Counted from the first letter of the stretch, positions 6,921 through 15,778 are shown. The stretch is 40,424 nt of DNA from Acidobacteria bacterium 13_1_20CM_3_53_8 (GCA_001920415.1 MNJR01000136.1:1-40424); one strand, 5' to 3'. Program-made: numbers and translations. Notes: generated from the letters alone by a model not told the origin.

Positions 6921-7712
6921 TCTGCCAGCGAGTACGCCGCGAAAGCTTTTTCGATGAAGCGGGCACGGCCCGTGCTCATTCAATGCTTCCCAATGAGCGC
7001 GCGTGCCGTAGCCCACGTGACGCGCGAAACCATATTGCGGATAGACTTCATGGAACGCGCGCATCAGAGAGTCGCGGTAAGTTTTCGCTATAATGGAAGC
7101 GGCGGCGATTGAAGCGGAAACTGAATCGCCTCCGATAATAGCCTTCTGCGGGAGAGCGGATTCTTTAAGCTGGATTGCGTCAATGAGCAGGAAGTCTGCG
7201 CTTGGGGTTAGCTGGCCGAGCGCCTCCATCATCGCCAGTCGCGTCGCGCCCAGAATGTTCAGTCTGTCAATCTCGTCCGCCTCAACCTGTCCCACTGCGT
7301 AACAGATCGCAGTTTGCAAAATCTCATCAGCAATTCTTTCGCGCTGCAATGCTGTGAGGCGCTTGGAATCGTCCAGACAGTAGGGCAGAGGTTTTTCGGA
7401 ATCGAGTATGACTGCCGCAGCGACGACAGGCCCTGCGAGCGCGCCTCGCCCAACTTCATCAACTCCTGCAATGAACTGGAATCCTTGCGCGCGCGCCTCG
7501 TCTTCAAAGGCCATGCAAACGGCAGATTGCCTGCGACGCCTGCGAAGGGATGAAGAAGAGACACGGAGACGCGGGGACGCGGGGACGCGGGGAGCGGAAG
7601 ATATTGGGGCGTGGTGAGAAATAGTTTCGGAAGACTCGTTTATTTCTTCTCGCCGCGTCTCCGCGTCCCCGCGTCTCCGTGTCTCTTCCAACCGTGCCCC
7701 TGCGTCGTCCAT
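6906..7712 (-). CDS. rnhB: Ribonuclease HII
   Basis: RNase HII cuts the RNA strand of RNA/DNA hybrids and removes misincorporated ribonucleotides. The catalytic core is clear: GVDEVGRGALAGPVV (first Asp-Glu pair), LDDSKRL, LLIDAIQL and the SASIAAASIIAKTYRD segment. The frame opens at ATG 7712, which overlaps the rplS stop as TAATG and suggests translational coupling. The first ~66 residues, however, are a Glu/Arg/Ser-rich stretch that translates the hairpin at 7555-7688. The conserved protein starts near MAFEDEARAQGF (ATG 7514, about 202 residues), which has no good ribosome site. A hairpin insertion kept in frame would explain this. The last codons run into hairpin H3. Confidence 0.9.
   Translation of the reverse strand: MDDAGARLEETRRRGDAETRREEINESSETISHHAPISSAPRVPASPRLRVSSSSLRRRRRQSAVCMAFEDEARAQGFQFIAGVDEVGRGALAGPVVAAAVILDSEKPLPYCLDDSKRLTALQRERIADEILQTAICYAVGQVEADEIDRLNILGATRLAMMEALGQLTPSADFLLIDAIQLKESALPQKAIIGGDSVSASIAAASIIAKTYRDSLMRAFHEVYPQYGFARHVGYGTRAHWEALNEHGPCPLHRKSFRGVLAGREGKR
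7555..7688. repeat. Inverted repeat with GGAGACGCGGGGACGC arms inside the rnhB frame (H4)
   Basis: The left arm (7555-7592) begins GAAGAGACACGGAGACGCGG and continues with GGGACGC units. The right arm (7653-7688) is the reverse complement with one mismatch in 36 nt. The ~60-nt loop is AT-richer. It occupies the 5' part of the rnhB reading frame without a stop codon. This is the only GC-rich member of the short-unit hairpin class in the window. Confidence 0.9.
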
Positions 7713-8110
7713 TACTCTTTAGTCGCTGCTGCTGCTTTCTGCGTAGGCTCGCTCGCGGAGTTTCGCGTGTCGCGCTCGCGTATGCGCGCGGCCTTACCGC
7801 GCAGGTTGCGCAGGTAGTAGAGTTTGGCGCGGCGCACGCGCCCACGCTTAACCAGATCAATGTGGTCAATTATCGTAGCGTGCAGCGGAAAGATTCTCTC
7901 CACGCCGACGCCGAAGCTTGTCTTTCTAACGGTCACGGTCTCGCGCACGCCGCCATGCTTGCGCGCCACGACCACACCCTCGAACGCCTGCAAGCGCTCT
8001 TTAGTCTCAGACTCTTTGATACGCACGTGCACACGAATCGTATCGCCCGGCTGAAAAGCAGGAATCTTTTCGCGCAACTGCGCCTTCTCAACTGCATCTA
8101 AGCGGTTCAT
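7712..8110 (-). CDS. rplS: 50S ribosomal protein L19
   Basis: The protein has 132 residues. [16 protein letters not shown], the [17 protein letters not shown] core, [18 protein letters not shown] and [21 protein letters not shown] cover the whole L19 family. An Ala/Lys/Glu tail is added. L19 lies at the 30S-50S interface. ATG 8110 is preceded by GGAG about 10 nt upstream. It lies between trmD (166-nt gap holding H5) and rnhB (1-nt overlap), the usual order of this operon. Confidence 0.97.
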   Translation of the reverse strand: MNRLDAVEKAQLREKIPAFQPGDTIRVHVRIKESETKERLQAFEGVVVARKHGGVRETVTVRKTSFGVGVERIFPLHATIIDHIDLVKRGRVRRAKLYYLRNLRGKAARIRERDTRNSASEPTQKAAAATKE

Positions 8111-8156
8111 TTGTCTTTACTCCGTAAAGAAGTGGTAAGTGATGAATGATAAGAAC

Positions 8157-8243
8157 AATTTTTAATCTTTAATTATAAGTTTTTAGTATTAAGAAAGAAG
8201 TCATTTGCTTCTACTAAAAACTAGGGATTAAAAATTAAAGATT
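8157..8243. repeat. AT-rich inverted repeat between trmD and rplS (H5)
   Basis: The left arm (8157-8188) and right arm (8212-8243) share the ends GTTTTTAGTA / TACTAAAAAC and TAATCTTTAATT-type units in opposite orientation, with a slipped internal unit. Outer flanks TGATGAATGATAAG (left) and CTTATCACTC (right) add GTGATAAG-like units resembling the hairpin at 34611. The loop includes GAAGTCATTTGCTTC. Confidence 0.65.
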
Positions 8244-8276
8244 TTTTCTCGTCGCTCTTCTTCACCATCTTATCAC

Positions 8277-9026
8277 TCAAATATCGTTATCAAACTTTTC
8301 AAGCAGAGCTTTGTCGCGTTCGTCAAGCTCTGCGTTTTCTAAAAGATCAGGACGATTTCGTTTCGTCTTCTTGAGCGCCTGTTCGCGCCGCCAGCGTTCT
8401 ATCTCGGCGTGATGTCCGCTTAAGAGAACTTCCGGCGCTTGCATCCCGCGAAACTCCGGCGGGCGCGTGTAATGCGGGAAGTCCAGCAGGCCGCCCGTGA
8501 AAGATTCGTTCGCGGCGGAAGTCTCACTCCCCAACGCGCCGGGCACGAGCCGCACAATTGCGTCAACAAGTACGACTGCTGCCGGTTCGCCCCCAGACAG
8601 AACGTAATCTCCAATAGAAATTTCGTCCGTCACCAGAGCATCTGCTACGCGCTCGTCTACGCCTTCGTAGCGACCGCAGATTAAGATCAAGCGCTCGCTC
8701 TGTGCCAACTCCTCTGCCAGTTCTTGAGTAAACGCGCGACCCTGCGGCGAGAGCAACACAACGCGAGTTCCCTGCTTGTAACTTTCGCGCCCGCTCGCTC
8801 CCGTCAAACTCTCGACTGCATCAAAGATCGGTTCCGGCTTCAAGACCATCCCGTCGCCGCCGCCGAACGGCCTGTCATCCACCTGCCTGTGCTTATCCCT
8901 GGTGAAAGCGCGCAGGTCGTGCAACTTCACCTCTATCAACCGGGCGGCCTCGGCGCGCCTGATTATCCCGTGCTCGAAAGCGCCTCGGAAAAAGTCCGGG
9001 AAGATGGTTATGATGTCAAATCTCAT
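8277..9026 (-). CDS. trmD: tRNA (guanine37-N1)-methyltransferase
   Basis: The 249-residue protein methylates G37 next to the anticodon using S-adenosylmethionine and so prevents +1 frameshifting. TrmD marks are all visible: [31 protein letters not shown], the knot region [29 protein letters not shown] and [13 protein letters not shown] 9026 touches the left arm of hairpin H6, so the ribosome site would be in repeat DNA. The gene lies between rimM and rplS, the standard order. The C-terminus ends in the flank of H5. Confidence 0.97.
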   Translation of the reverse strand: MRFDIITIFPDFFRGAFEHGIIRRAEAARLIEVKLHDLRAFTRDKHRQVDDRPFGGGDGMVLKPEPIFDAVESLTGASGRESYKQGTRVVLLSPQGRAFTQELAEELAQSERLILICGRYEGVDERVADALVTDEISIGDYVLSGGEPAAVVLVDAIVRLVPGALGSETSAANESFTGGLLDFPHYTRPPEFRGMQAPEVLLSGHHAEIERWRREQALKKTKRNRPDLLENAELDERDKALLEKFDNDI

Positions 9027-9146
9027 TTTGGATTTTAGATTTTGGATTTTGGATTGGGTTTTGCGACTAACAACTTCGGGACTTGAAACCTTAAGGGGAT
9101 TTTCCCAAGCTCTTAATCCAAAATCGGCAATCCAAAATCTAAAATT
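9025..9146. repeat. Inverted repeat with TTTTGGA/TTTTAGA arms (H6)
   Basis: The left arm (9025-9055) and right arm (9115-9146) are GATTTTG/GATTTTA heptamer arrays in opposite orientation. One unit in the right arm is changed to GATTGCC. The loop of about 59 nt holds GTTTTGCGACTAACAACTTC. The rimM stop codon (9139-9141) and the trmD start codon (9024-9026) both touch the arms, so this repeat forms the whole junction. Confidence 0.9.
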
Positions 9147-9693
9147 CCAACATTCCTTCGGGCGCGTCCACGCGAATCCGTTTCTCTTTCACATCAATCT
9201 CCACGCAAATCTCTTCGGCCAGTGGTATCAGGTAATCGCGCCCATCTTCGTTTTTCACGACGAGCATCTCTACGCCGCCCGTCTTCAACACTTCAGTGAC
9301 CGTCCCCAACCGTTCGCCTTCGATTGTCTCGACCTCGCAGCCTTGAAGCTCCCAATCGTAGAACTCGTCCTCACCGAGCGGCACGCGCTCGCGTTCGGGC
9401 ACGGCCAGTTCGCGTCCTATTAACGATGTGGCCTCTTCAATCGAATCAAACCCGGCGAATTTCAGCACGACGCGCCCTTTCTGGAACCAGTGCTCTTCAA
9501 GCTTAAGAGTTTCGCGGCGTCCATCGGGCGCGATTGCTATCAAGCGTTCAAGGCCATCGAAGCGCTCTGGGAAGTCTGTCAGAAGTTCCCCAATAACTTC
9601 GCCGCGAAGACCGCGCGTCCTTACAATAAAGGCGACTGCGACCAACTCTTCATCAGCAGCAGCATCGAGCTTGCGCCTTTCGCCTTCATTCAT
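9139..9693 (-). CDS. rimM: Ribosome maturation factor RimM
   Basis: The protein has 184 residues. The N-terminal barrel [25 protein letters not shown] and the C-terminal PRC barrel [19 protein letters not shown] with [14 protein letters not shown] fit RimM, which binds S19 and aids 30S head maturation. ATG 9693 overlaps the khpA stop by 4 nt (ATGA), indicating translational coupling. The final codons and stop lie in hairpin H6. Confidence 0.95.
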   Translation of the reverse strand: MNEGERRKLDAAADEELVAVAFIVRTRGLRGEVIGELLTDFPERFDGLERLIAIAPDGRRETLKLEEHWFQKGRVVLKFAGFDSIEEATSLIGRELAVPERERVPLGEDEFYDWELQGCEVETIEGERLGTVTEVLKTGGVEMLVVKNEDGRDYLIPLAEEICVEIDVKEKRIRVDAPEGMLEF

Positions 9694-9920
9694 TCCACGA
9701 TTTCCAGAACGTAGCGACGGTTGCGCTTCGTGCCAACGGCGTGAAGCAGCGAGCGCATGGCTCGAACGGTGCGACCCTGACGGCCTATGACCTTGCCCAT
9801 GTCGTCTGGCGCTACGCGAATCTCTATCAAGGTGGTTCCGCCCTTCTCCACTTCGCGCACGTCCACAGCCTCGGCGTCATCCACGATTGCCTTGACGATC
9901 ATCTCGACGGTCTCTCTCAT
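9690..9920 (-). CDS. khpA: KH-domain RNA-binding protein KhpA
   Basis: The 76-residue protein is a single KH domain: IEIRVAPDDMGKVIGRQGRTVRAMRSLL contains the G-x-x-G loop (GRQG) and its flanking helices. KhpA binds RNA in the cytoplasm and in several bacteria works with a Jag/KhpB partner (family knowledge). It lies between rpsP and rimM, its usual place, overlaps rimM by 4 nt, and follows hairpin H7 by 3 nt. Confidence 0.93.
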   Translation of the reverse strand: MRETVEMIVKAIVDDAEAVDVREVEKGGTTLIEIRVAPDDMGKVIGRQGRTVRAMRSLLHAVGTKRNRRYVLEIVE

Positions 9921-9923
9921 AAA

Positions 9924-10049
9924 AGTCTAGAGTCTGGAGCCAGATTGATTTTCGATTTTAGATTTGCGATTTTAGATTTAAAAGCTTTTGCGCTTCTTCC
10001 AATCGAAAATCGCAAATCTAAAATCGAAAATCCAGTCTGACTCTAGACT
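9924..10049. repeat. Composite inverted repeat with TCTAGA ends and CGATTTT heptamers (H7)
   Basis: The outer arms AGTCTAGAGTC (from 9924) and GACTCTAGACT (to 10049) flank inner arrays of GATTTTC, GATTTTA and GATTTGC units, paired over about 45 nt. The loop contains AAAAGCTTTTGCGCTTC. The rpsP stop codon (10043-10045) lies inside the outer arm. The composite build suggests one hairpin nested in another. Confidence 0.9.
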
Positions 10050-10297
10050 GTTTCAGCTTGCGCCTTGGCGTTCTGCTTGATGATGCGGCGAACGGTCTCC
10101 GTAGGCTGCGCGCCGCGCTCTATCCAGTATTGCACGCGGTCTGCTTTCAAGTTTATCTCCGCAGGGTTGCGCGTGGGGTTATACGTCCCCAGATTTTCTA
10201 TGTACGCGCCGTCGCGCTTTGAAAGCTTCTCCTTCACTACAATTCTGTACGAAGGCTGCTTCTTCGCGCCCATGCGCATAAGTCTGATTGCTAACAA
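10043..10297 (-). CDS. rpsP: 30S ribosomal protein S16
   Basis: The protein has 84 residues from TTG 10297. IRLMRMGAKKQPSYRIVV, the YIENLGTYNP turn and DRVQYWIERGAQPTETV are diagnostic of S16. The frame stays open upstream to 10369, but that part translates hairpin H8. The TTG start preceded by GGAGG 8 nt upstream gives the expected N-terminus (MLAIRLMRMG). The stop lies in hairpin H7. It is second in the minus-strand block after ffh. Confidence 0.95.
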   Translation of the reverse strand: MLAIRLMRMGAKKQPSYRIVVKEKLSKRDGAYIENLGTYNPTRNPAEINLKADRVQYWIERGAQPTETVRRIIKQNAKAQAETV

Positions 10298-10305
10298 GTC
10301 GTAAT

Positions 10306-10310
10306 CCTCC
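10306..10310 (-). promoter_or_regulatory. Ribosome binding site setting the rpsP TTG start
   Basis: GGAGG on the minus strand lies 8 nt before TTG 10297. It is the strongest ribosome site of the block and argues against the longer upstream frame. Confidence 0.75.
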
Positions 10311-10318
10311 AAGTGATA

Positions 10319-10389
10319 AAAGGGTGAATGGTGAATGGTAAATAGAAAAAGCTTTAATCCATTTACCATTTACCATTCACCATTCACCT
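10319..10389. repeat. Inverted repeat with GGTGAAT/GGTAAAT arms (H8)
   Basis: The left arm (10319-10343) is AAGGGTGAATGGTGAATGG plus GTAAAT. The right arm (10361-10389) is its reverse complement with one extra GGTAAAT heptamer. The loop is AGAAAAAGCTTTAATCC. The ffh stop codon (10384-10386) lies in the right arm. Confidence 0.9.
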
Positions 10390-11901
10390 TTTTTTCTTCT
10401 TCCGTTTCTTCTTCAATTTCTTGCGCGATGGCGCGGCGGGCAGTTGTGGCAGCGAGCCACCGTCAAAGTCACCGTCATCATTCATCATGCCGCTCATGTC
10501 TGGCATGCCCATCATCCCGGCCATGCGCCGCATCATGCGACCCTTCATTCCGCCGCCGCCTCCGCCGCTCGCTCCGCCGAAAAGCCCTGAGCCGGAAAGC
10601 TGCCTCATCATCTGGCGCATCTCTGTGTACTGCTTGATGAGCGCGTTCACTTCCGCAACCTGAGTGCCTGAGCCGCGAGCGATTCTGCGACGACGATTCG
10701 CGTTCAGTATGATGTGATTGTCGCGCTCTTCCGCCGTCATAGAATCAATGATAGATTCCGTTCGCTTCAATTCCTTCTCCATCTGCGCCGTCTGCTCTTC
10801 CGATAGCTCAGGCATGCCTATGCCGCCTAGAAGTTGATCGGGCAGCAGCTTCATGATTTTTGAGAAAGAGCCTAGCCGTTTTACCTGACGAAGTTGAGCG
10901 CGAAAATCGTCGAGCGTAAATTGGTTCTTCTGAAGTTTTTTAAGTTGCGCTTCGGCTTCCGTCTGGTCAACTTTCGATTGAACCTCTTCAATGAGCGAGA
11001 GCACATCGCCCATACCAAGGATTCGCTGCGCAATCCGATCTGGATAGAACGGTTCGAGCGCATCATACTTTTCGCCCACGCCTACGAATTTTACGGGCTG
11101 GCCTGTGACCTGTTTTATGGAAAGAGCAGCGCCACCGCGCGCGTCGCCGTCCATCTTCGTCAGCATGACGCCCGTGATTCCAACGCGACGATGAAACTCT
11201 TCGCCAGAGCGCACTGCGTCCTGACCAGTCATTGCATCCGCCACGAACAGAATCTCAATCGGTTTGGTCTCGCCCTTGATTGCCACAAGCTCTTCCATCA
11301 ACTCATCGTCAATGTGAAGTCGCCCGGCTGTATCAATCAGAAGAGTGTCGAAGCCAGTCTGTTGCGCGTGCTTGTAAGCTTCGCGCGCGAGCGTGCGCGC
11401 GTCGTTCGTCTCTGGCATCTCGAAGATTGATTGACCCGTAGCGCGTGCTATCACCTTCAACTGCTCGCGCGCGGCAGGGCGATAAACGTCCGTAGAGACC
11501 AAGAGCGGTTTTCGCTCCTGATTCTTCGCCAGCCACATTGCGATTTTTCCTGTCGAAGTGGTCTTGCCAGAGCCTTGAAGACCTACGATCATCACTACAT
11601 TTGGAATCTGCTTCGTGAAGACAAGGCGTGAAGATGTGCCGCCGAGCAGTTCCACCAACTCATCGTAAACAATCTTGACGACCTGCTCCGAAGGTTTCAG
11701 TTCGGTCCAGACCTGCTGCCCTTCCGCTTTCTCTTTGACCGCCGCGATGAAGTCTTTGGCGACTTTGTAATTCACGTCCGCTTCAAGAAGCGCCATGCGG
11801 ATTTCGCGCAGCGCGGCCTCGACATGCTCGCGTGTGAGCACACCTTCGCCCCTCAAATTCTTGAGCGTGCGCTTCAGCTTGTCGGACAAAGATTCAAACA
11901 T
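10384..11901 (-). CDS. ffh: Signal recognition particle protein Ffh
   Basis: Ffh binds 4.5S RNA and signal sequences and delivers nascent chains to FtsY. The protein has 505 residues from ATG 11901 (MFESLSDKLKRTLKNLRG). A GTG 24 nt further upstream is possible but not family-like. NG domain: GLQGSGKTTSTGK (G1), STDVYRPAAREQL, LLIDTAGRLH (G3) and TKMDGDARGG (G4). The Met-rich M domain follows with an unusually Gly/Met-rich linker and a Lys/Arg tail (KKLKKKRKKKKR) likely to aid RNA or membrane contact. It is the first gene of the minus-strand ribosomal block. The end of the gene lies in hairpin H8. Confidence 0.97.
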   Translation of the reverse strand: MFESLSDKLKRTLKNLRGEGVLTREHVEAALREIRMALLEADVNYKVAKDFIAAVKEKAEGQQVWTELKPSEQVVKIVYDELVELLGGTSSRLVFTKQIPNVVMIVGLQGSGKTTSTGKIAMWLAKNQERKPLLVSTDVYRPAAREQLKVIARATGQSIFEMPETNDARTLAREAYKHAQQTGFDTLLIDTAGRLHIDDELMEELVAIKGETKPIEILFVADAMTGQDAVRSGEEFHRRVGITGVMLTKMDGDARGGAALSIKQVTGQPVKFVGVGEKYDALEPFYPDRIAQRILGMGDVLSLIEEVQSKVDQTEAEAQLKKLQKNQFTLDDFRAQLRQVKRLGSFSKIMKLLPDQLLGGIGMPELSEEQTAQMEKELKRTESIIDSMTAEERDNHIILNANRRRRIARGSGTQVAEVNALIKQYTEMRQMMRQLSGSGLFGGASGGGGGGMKGRMMRRMAGMMGMPDMSGMMNDDGDFDGGSLPQLPAAPSRKKLKKKRKKKKR

Positions 11902-12113
11902 AAGGCTTATAGGACGAAAATCCACACTAAAGCGGAAACGAAGATGATAACGGCGGCTGCAAAGTGTGTCAAGGCAAGGGAGTTATACGTGAAAAGCCTG
12001 TGCCGTCTCGCGTCTTCATTTACTCTCTTTCCGGCTTTGGCGAGAGGTTCAGGCGTCGGTGGCTATGCCTAGATTTTGCAGTGCGCTCTAAGTTCTTTAG
12101 ATAGGAGATTACT

Positions 12114-12233
12114 ATGGGAAGAAGTTTCTTGACTCTCAAAATAAGCGAGAGTAGAGTTCCCGTGTCTAGCAAGCTTGTTAAGCAAGAGCCTCAACTCCTT
12201 AACGAGTCCTGCTCCTGTTTAATTACTAATTGA
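12114..12233 (+). CDS. Possible 39-residue small protein
   Basis: ATG 12114 follows AGGAG with a 6-nt spacer, one of the best ribosome sites in the window. The frame gives MGRSFLTLKISESRVPVSS and continues to a Cys-Ser-Cys near the end (NESCSCLITN). No family is recognised. The 491-nt gap between divergent ffh and the secreted protein otherwise holds only a putative promoter. It could be a leader peptide or chance. Confidence 0.3.
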   Translation: MGRSFLTLKISESRVPVSSKLVKQEPQLLNESCSCLITN

Positions 12234-12259
12234 CATTCAAGCCGATAGCGATGGCTAAT
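12230..12259 (+). promoter_or_regulatory. Putative sigma70-type promoter for the gene at 12393
   Basis: TTGACA (12230-12235) is followed after 18 nt by GCTAAT (12254-12259). A second -10-like TATGAT lies at 12268-12273. This gives a leader of about 125 nt before ATG 12393. Only the -35 box is a perfect match. Confidence 0.3.
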
Positions 12260-12392
12260 GCAGTACCTATGATGTCAAGTTGCATGTAATTTATCGCAAC
12301 GCTGAGTCATGTTATCCTTTCTTTACTAGGATCAATGGAACGACAGTTTCGCTTTGCCTTATTCCTCTAGCGGTTAATCAGGAGACCCCACC

Positions 12393-14501
12393 ATGAAAAG
12401 AGTTTTACTCTCAGTTTACCTCATATCATTGCTGGTTTGGTCAGTAAACTTTCGCACAACCAATGGCACTGAGCTACTCGCCCAACAGCAAACTCCCTCA
12501 CAACAATTAGAAACATCCCCTTCACCCAGAGAGCGATATGCTCGACTATCAGAGAATTTCAAATCGGGGCGCGAACTACTACGACGCAAAGGAGTGCCGT
12601 TTGATCCAGATTTACTTTTAAGTTCTAGATGGCAAGATTTACTTGGTCCCAAGCTTGCCCAGATGCCTGAGATGCAGATAACGCGACGGCTAAACAAACA
12701 GGTGAAAGGTGTACAGCTTGGCAATATCCTGTACTTGCCTGAAAAAGTGGAGCTTACTGGAGATACAGTATTCCTTGCTAATCAGATAATCTTTGAAGGA
12801 CATAATGGACTCATAAAAGGTAATTACAACGTCTACTTCTTTCCTGTGGTTATGGAAGGCGCTTTAGGTACGACTTTAGAAGTTGCCATGAACAATCAAC
12901 GAGAGTCGTTCTCTAGAGTCAGCTTCAACGGGTCAACACCGACAAAGCCATTTGTTCCGCATCTGCTACAAGAAGATTGGAGTATTACCATTGATACCAG
13001 CGGTCAAGGCCAACAGGAGTGGCTTAAGAAGCAACAGCAGACCACCCGCGTTGGATTTGTAAGAACCTCTTTGCAAACTACTACTGACCAGAGCGGTGAA
13101 CCGGGCGCAACCGGGCCGACCGGGAGCACGGGAGAGACGGGAAGCAGTGGAGCACCAAGCCCATCTATTCCGGGCGATAACGGAGCGTGTGGTAATCCAG
13201 ATGGTTTAACCGGATTTCCCGGTAGTCAAGGCGGCACGGGCGGAGCAGGAGGTGTAGGCGAAAGAGGCATCAAAGGTGGCGACGCAAGACCCATTACGGC
13301 CACTATCAATTCCAGAACTGGCACTTACACTTTTCTAGCCAACGGTGGTGATGGAGGACAAGGCGGAGAAGGTGGGCGGGGCGGCGCGGGTGGTCTCGGC
13401 GCAGATGGAGGAAGAGGCGGTAACGGAGCCGATTGCACATGTGACCAAGGCGGTGCGGGTAATGGCGGCAATGGCGGAATGGCCGGACAAGGAGGTAAAG
13501 GCGGAAAAGGGGGGAACGGCGGCCCCGGTGGGCCAGGTGGAAGCGGCGCAGATATTAACGTCAAAGTCCCAGATAACTTCATCGGAACAATTATTCATTC
13601 CGTGTGGGGAGGAAGAGGCGGCCCTGGCGGAAACCAAGGTCATGGCGGCTTTCCCGGAACATCTGGATTGGGCGGTCAGCCGGGCAGTAAAGCTACTAAC
13701 TTCAACTGTCCTTCATCAAACCCACATGATGGTGCACGGGGAGTTGATCGCGCGCCCCTCGGATTTGGCGATATTGCAGATGCCAGAGGAGAGGACAACG
13801 ATACACGTGCGGCTGATGGTCACTTCGATCTACATTACAGAGGTTGCAGTATTGAAACTGGCGGCGGACCCTACGGTGCCGGTGTTTGCGAAGACCCGCC
13901 GGAGGGTGGGTGTCCTGCCAGTTCCTTCTGGAGTAGGTCATGGTGTGAATGTATTTGCTCGGGCACTAGTCCTATCTTAATAGATATACAAGGCAATGGC
14001 TTTCAACTAACAGATGCACAGAATGGCGTGAACTTCGACATTAACGCTGATGCTACGGCTGAACATCTGGCATGGACTGCTGCTAATTCAGATGATGCAT
14101 GGCTAGTCTTAGACCGCAACGGCAACGGCACGATTGATGATGGAACAGAGTTGTTCGGTAACTTCACTCCACAACCATCATCACCTAATCCAAACGGATT
14201 CCTTGCTCTAGCCGAATACGATAAGACATCAAACGGAGGCAATGAGGATGGAATGATTGATAGCCGTGACGCTACCTACTCGCAGCTTCGCCTCTGGCAA
14301 GACACGAATCACAATGGCATCTCTGAGCCTAATGAGTTGCACGCTTTATCTGAGCTTGGTGTAGAGAGCATTTCACTTGATTACAGAGCAGCGAGAAGGC
14401 GCGATCAGTACGGTAATGAGTTCAGGTACAGGGCAAAAGTTTATGGAGTGAATCATAGGGATTTGGGACGTTGGGCTTACGACGTGTTCCTCATACATTA
14501 A
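12393..14501 (+). CDS. Secreted collagen-like, glycine-rich protein with EF-hand-like C-terminal domain
   Basis: The protein has 702 residues. ATG 12393 follows AGGAG by 8 nt. Residues 1-32 form a signal peptide. Residues ~33-230 are non-repetitive and contain a beta-rich segment ([20 protein letters not shown]). Residues ~235-260 carry collagen-like Gly-x-y triplets ([16 protein letters not shown]). Residues ~275-440 are dominated by Gly-Gly-x repeats. A Cys-rich patch (CECICSG) precedes a C-terminal region with [16 protein letters not shown] and two Asp/Asn-rich loops ([17 protein letters not shown] and [12 protein letters not shown]). The latter resembles calcium-binding modules seen in RTX and other large surface proteins. 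It is probably a cell-surface or matrix protein. Ligand and partners are unknown. Confidence 0.85.
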   Translation: MKRVLLSVYLISLLVWSVNFRTTNGTELLAQQQTPSQQLETSPSPRERYARLSENFKSGRELLRRKGVPFDPDLLLSSRWQDLLGPKLAQMPEMQITRRLNKQVKGVQLGNILYLPEKVELTGDTVFLANQIIFEGHNGLIKGNYNVYFFPVVMEGALGTTLEVAMNNQRESFSRVSFNGSTPTKPFVPHLLQEDWSITIDTSGQGQQEWLKKQQQTTRVGFVRTSLQTTTDQSGEPGATGPTGSTGETGSSGAPSPSIPGDNGACGNPDGLTGFPGSQGGTGGAGGVGERGIKGGDARPITATINSRTGTYTFLANGGDGGQGGEGGRGGAGGLGADGGRGGNGADCTCDQGGAGNGGNGGMAGQGGKGGKGGNGGPGGPGGSGADINVKVPDNFIGTIIHSVWGGRGGPGGNQGHGGFPGTSGLGGQPGSKATNFNCPSSNPHDGARGVDRAPLGFGDIADARGEDNDTRAADGHFDLHYRGCSIETGGGPYGAGVCEDPPEGGCPASSFWSRSWCECICSGTSPILIDIQGNGFQLTDAQNGVNFDINADATAEHLAWTAANSDDAWLVLDRNGNGTIDDGTELFGNFTPQPSSPNPNGFLALAEYDKTSNGGNEDGMIDSRDATYSQLRLWQDTNHNGISEPNELHALSELGVESISLDYRAARRRDQYGNEFRYRAKVYGVNHRDLGRWAYDVFLIH

Positions 14502-14536
14502 AAATCAGGGATAAAGGCTTTGTTCTTACTTTTGCC

Positions 14537-15778
14537 TTACCTTTTTCCTTGCGCAATCTTCATAGCTTCCGGCAATGCGCGCAGGCGAAGCATTGACGCG
14601 ACGCCGAAGATTGGGCCAATGGCGAGTATGGCGAACGCATAGCGCCAGCCGACCACATTGACCGCGCGAGGTATCAACTCAATCGAGACCATCGTTAGCA
14701 AAAATCCCAAACAGGTTTGCAGTGTCAGCGCTGTGCCCATATATTGCGGATCGCCCAACTCCGTCACGCAGGTCGAGAACTGCGCCGAATCCGCAACGAC
14801 GCTCGCGCCCCATATAGTAGCGACCGTGAGCAGAAGCAACGGATTCAATTCAAAGAGCAGACCTATGATGACCGAGCAGCTTCCGCTCACAATCATAGCC
14901 CACGATGTGACGAGCGTGCGCCCGACTCTATCTGCTAAAAGCCCGCCAACAACACAACCTGCTGCTCCTGCGCCTATAACAAGAAATGACGCGGCTTCGG
15001 CCAACGTGGGCGCGCTTCCACGCGCGCTCAAGCTCGCGCGAATCATGACAGGCATCCACGTCCACATAGCGTAAAGCTCCCACATGTGGCCGAAGTAACC
15101 GAAGTTCGCAAGGCGTACACCACGATTCTCGAAGATTCGCGTCACCTGTCGCCAATCGAAGCGCGCAGACGGCAGAGCAAAGGGGCCGTCCCGTATGAAC
15201 AGTAGAACGATTAGACCGCCTGCTGCTGCAAGCACTGAGACCACTGCAACGTTCACACGCCACGCGCTGCTACCGATTGCGTTGACCAGATAGGGCGAAG
15301 CTTTGCCGAGCGTGAGCGCGCCCACCAGAACGCCCAGCGCAAACCCTCGCCCACGACGAAACCACGTCGCCATGATCTTCATGCCCGGCGGATAAACTCC
15401 TGCGAGAAACATTCCCGTCAAAAATCTCAGAATGATTCCCGTTGTGGCGTCATGAGCAAGAAGCGCGAACGCGCCGTTCACAATTGCTCCGCAGATGGCC
15501 GAGACCGTGAAGAGGTGGCGCGAGTTTATGATGTCCGGGAGGTTGAAGAGCGCGCTCAGGAGCGTGCCCGCGACGAACCCTAGCTGCACTGCTAGCGTCA
15601 ACCAATCGGCAGCCGACTCGCTCAGATGCCATTCCAATTTGAGCGCGGGCACGATTGCTGACGCGCTGAACCACAGCGACATCCCCAGCAATTCCGCTAG
15701 CGCCAGCAATAGAAGCACACGCCAGCGCGAACTGCCCGTCTCTCTATCTTCTTTAGCTTCCACTTGCGGACTCATCAT
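14537..15778 (-). CDS. Major facilitator superfamily transporter
   Basis: The protein has 413 residues and about 12 hydrophobic segments, beginning VLLLLALAELLGMSLWFSASAIV. The MFS features are GTLLSALFNLPDIINSRHLF after helix 2 and a G-x-L-x-D-R-x-G-R variant (GGLLADRVGRTLV) in the second half. A basic loop FRRGRGFALG follows helix 4. It exchanges small solutes across the inner membrane. The substrate cannot be read from sequence. ATG 15778 is followed by a second ATG, and neither has a clear ribosome site. It is convergent with the gene at 12393. Confidence 0.88.
   Translation of the reverse strand: MMSPQVEAKEDRETGSSRWRVLLLLALAELLGMSLWFSASAIVPALKLEWHLSESAADWLTLAVQLGFVAGTLLSALFNLPDIINSRHLFTVSAICGAIVNGAFALLAHDATTGIILRFLTGMFLAGVYPPGMKIMATWFRRGRGFALGVLVGALTLGKASPYLVNAIGSSAWRVNVAVVSVLAAAGGLIVLLFIRDGPFALPSARFDWRQVTRIFENRGVRLANFGYFGHMWELYAMWTWMPVMIRASLSARGSAPTLAEAASFLVIGAGAAGCVVGGLLADRVGRTLVTSWAMIVSGSCSVIIGLLFELNPLLLLTVATIWGASVVADSAQFSTCVTELGDPQYMGTALTLQTCLGFLLTMVSIELIPRAVNVVGWRYAFAILAIGPIFGVASMLRLRALPEAMKIAQGKR

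Noticed and set aside
11902-12392. 4.5S (SRP) RNA gene next to ffh
   Set aside because: I looked for the conserved GGAA/GCAG tetraloop and asymmetric-loop region in this gap and did not find it.
13325-13582. Pro-rich minus-strand frame within the glycine-rich gene
   Set aside because: It is the antisense shadow of Gly-Gly-x codons.
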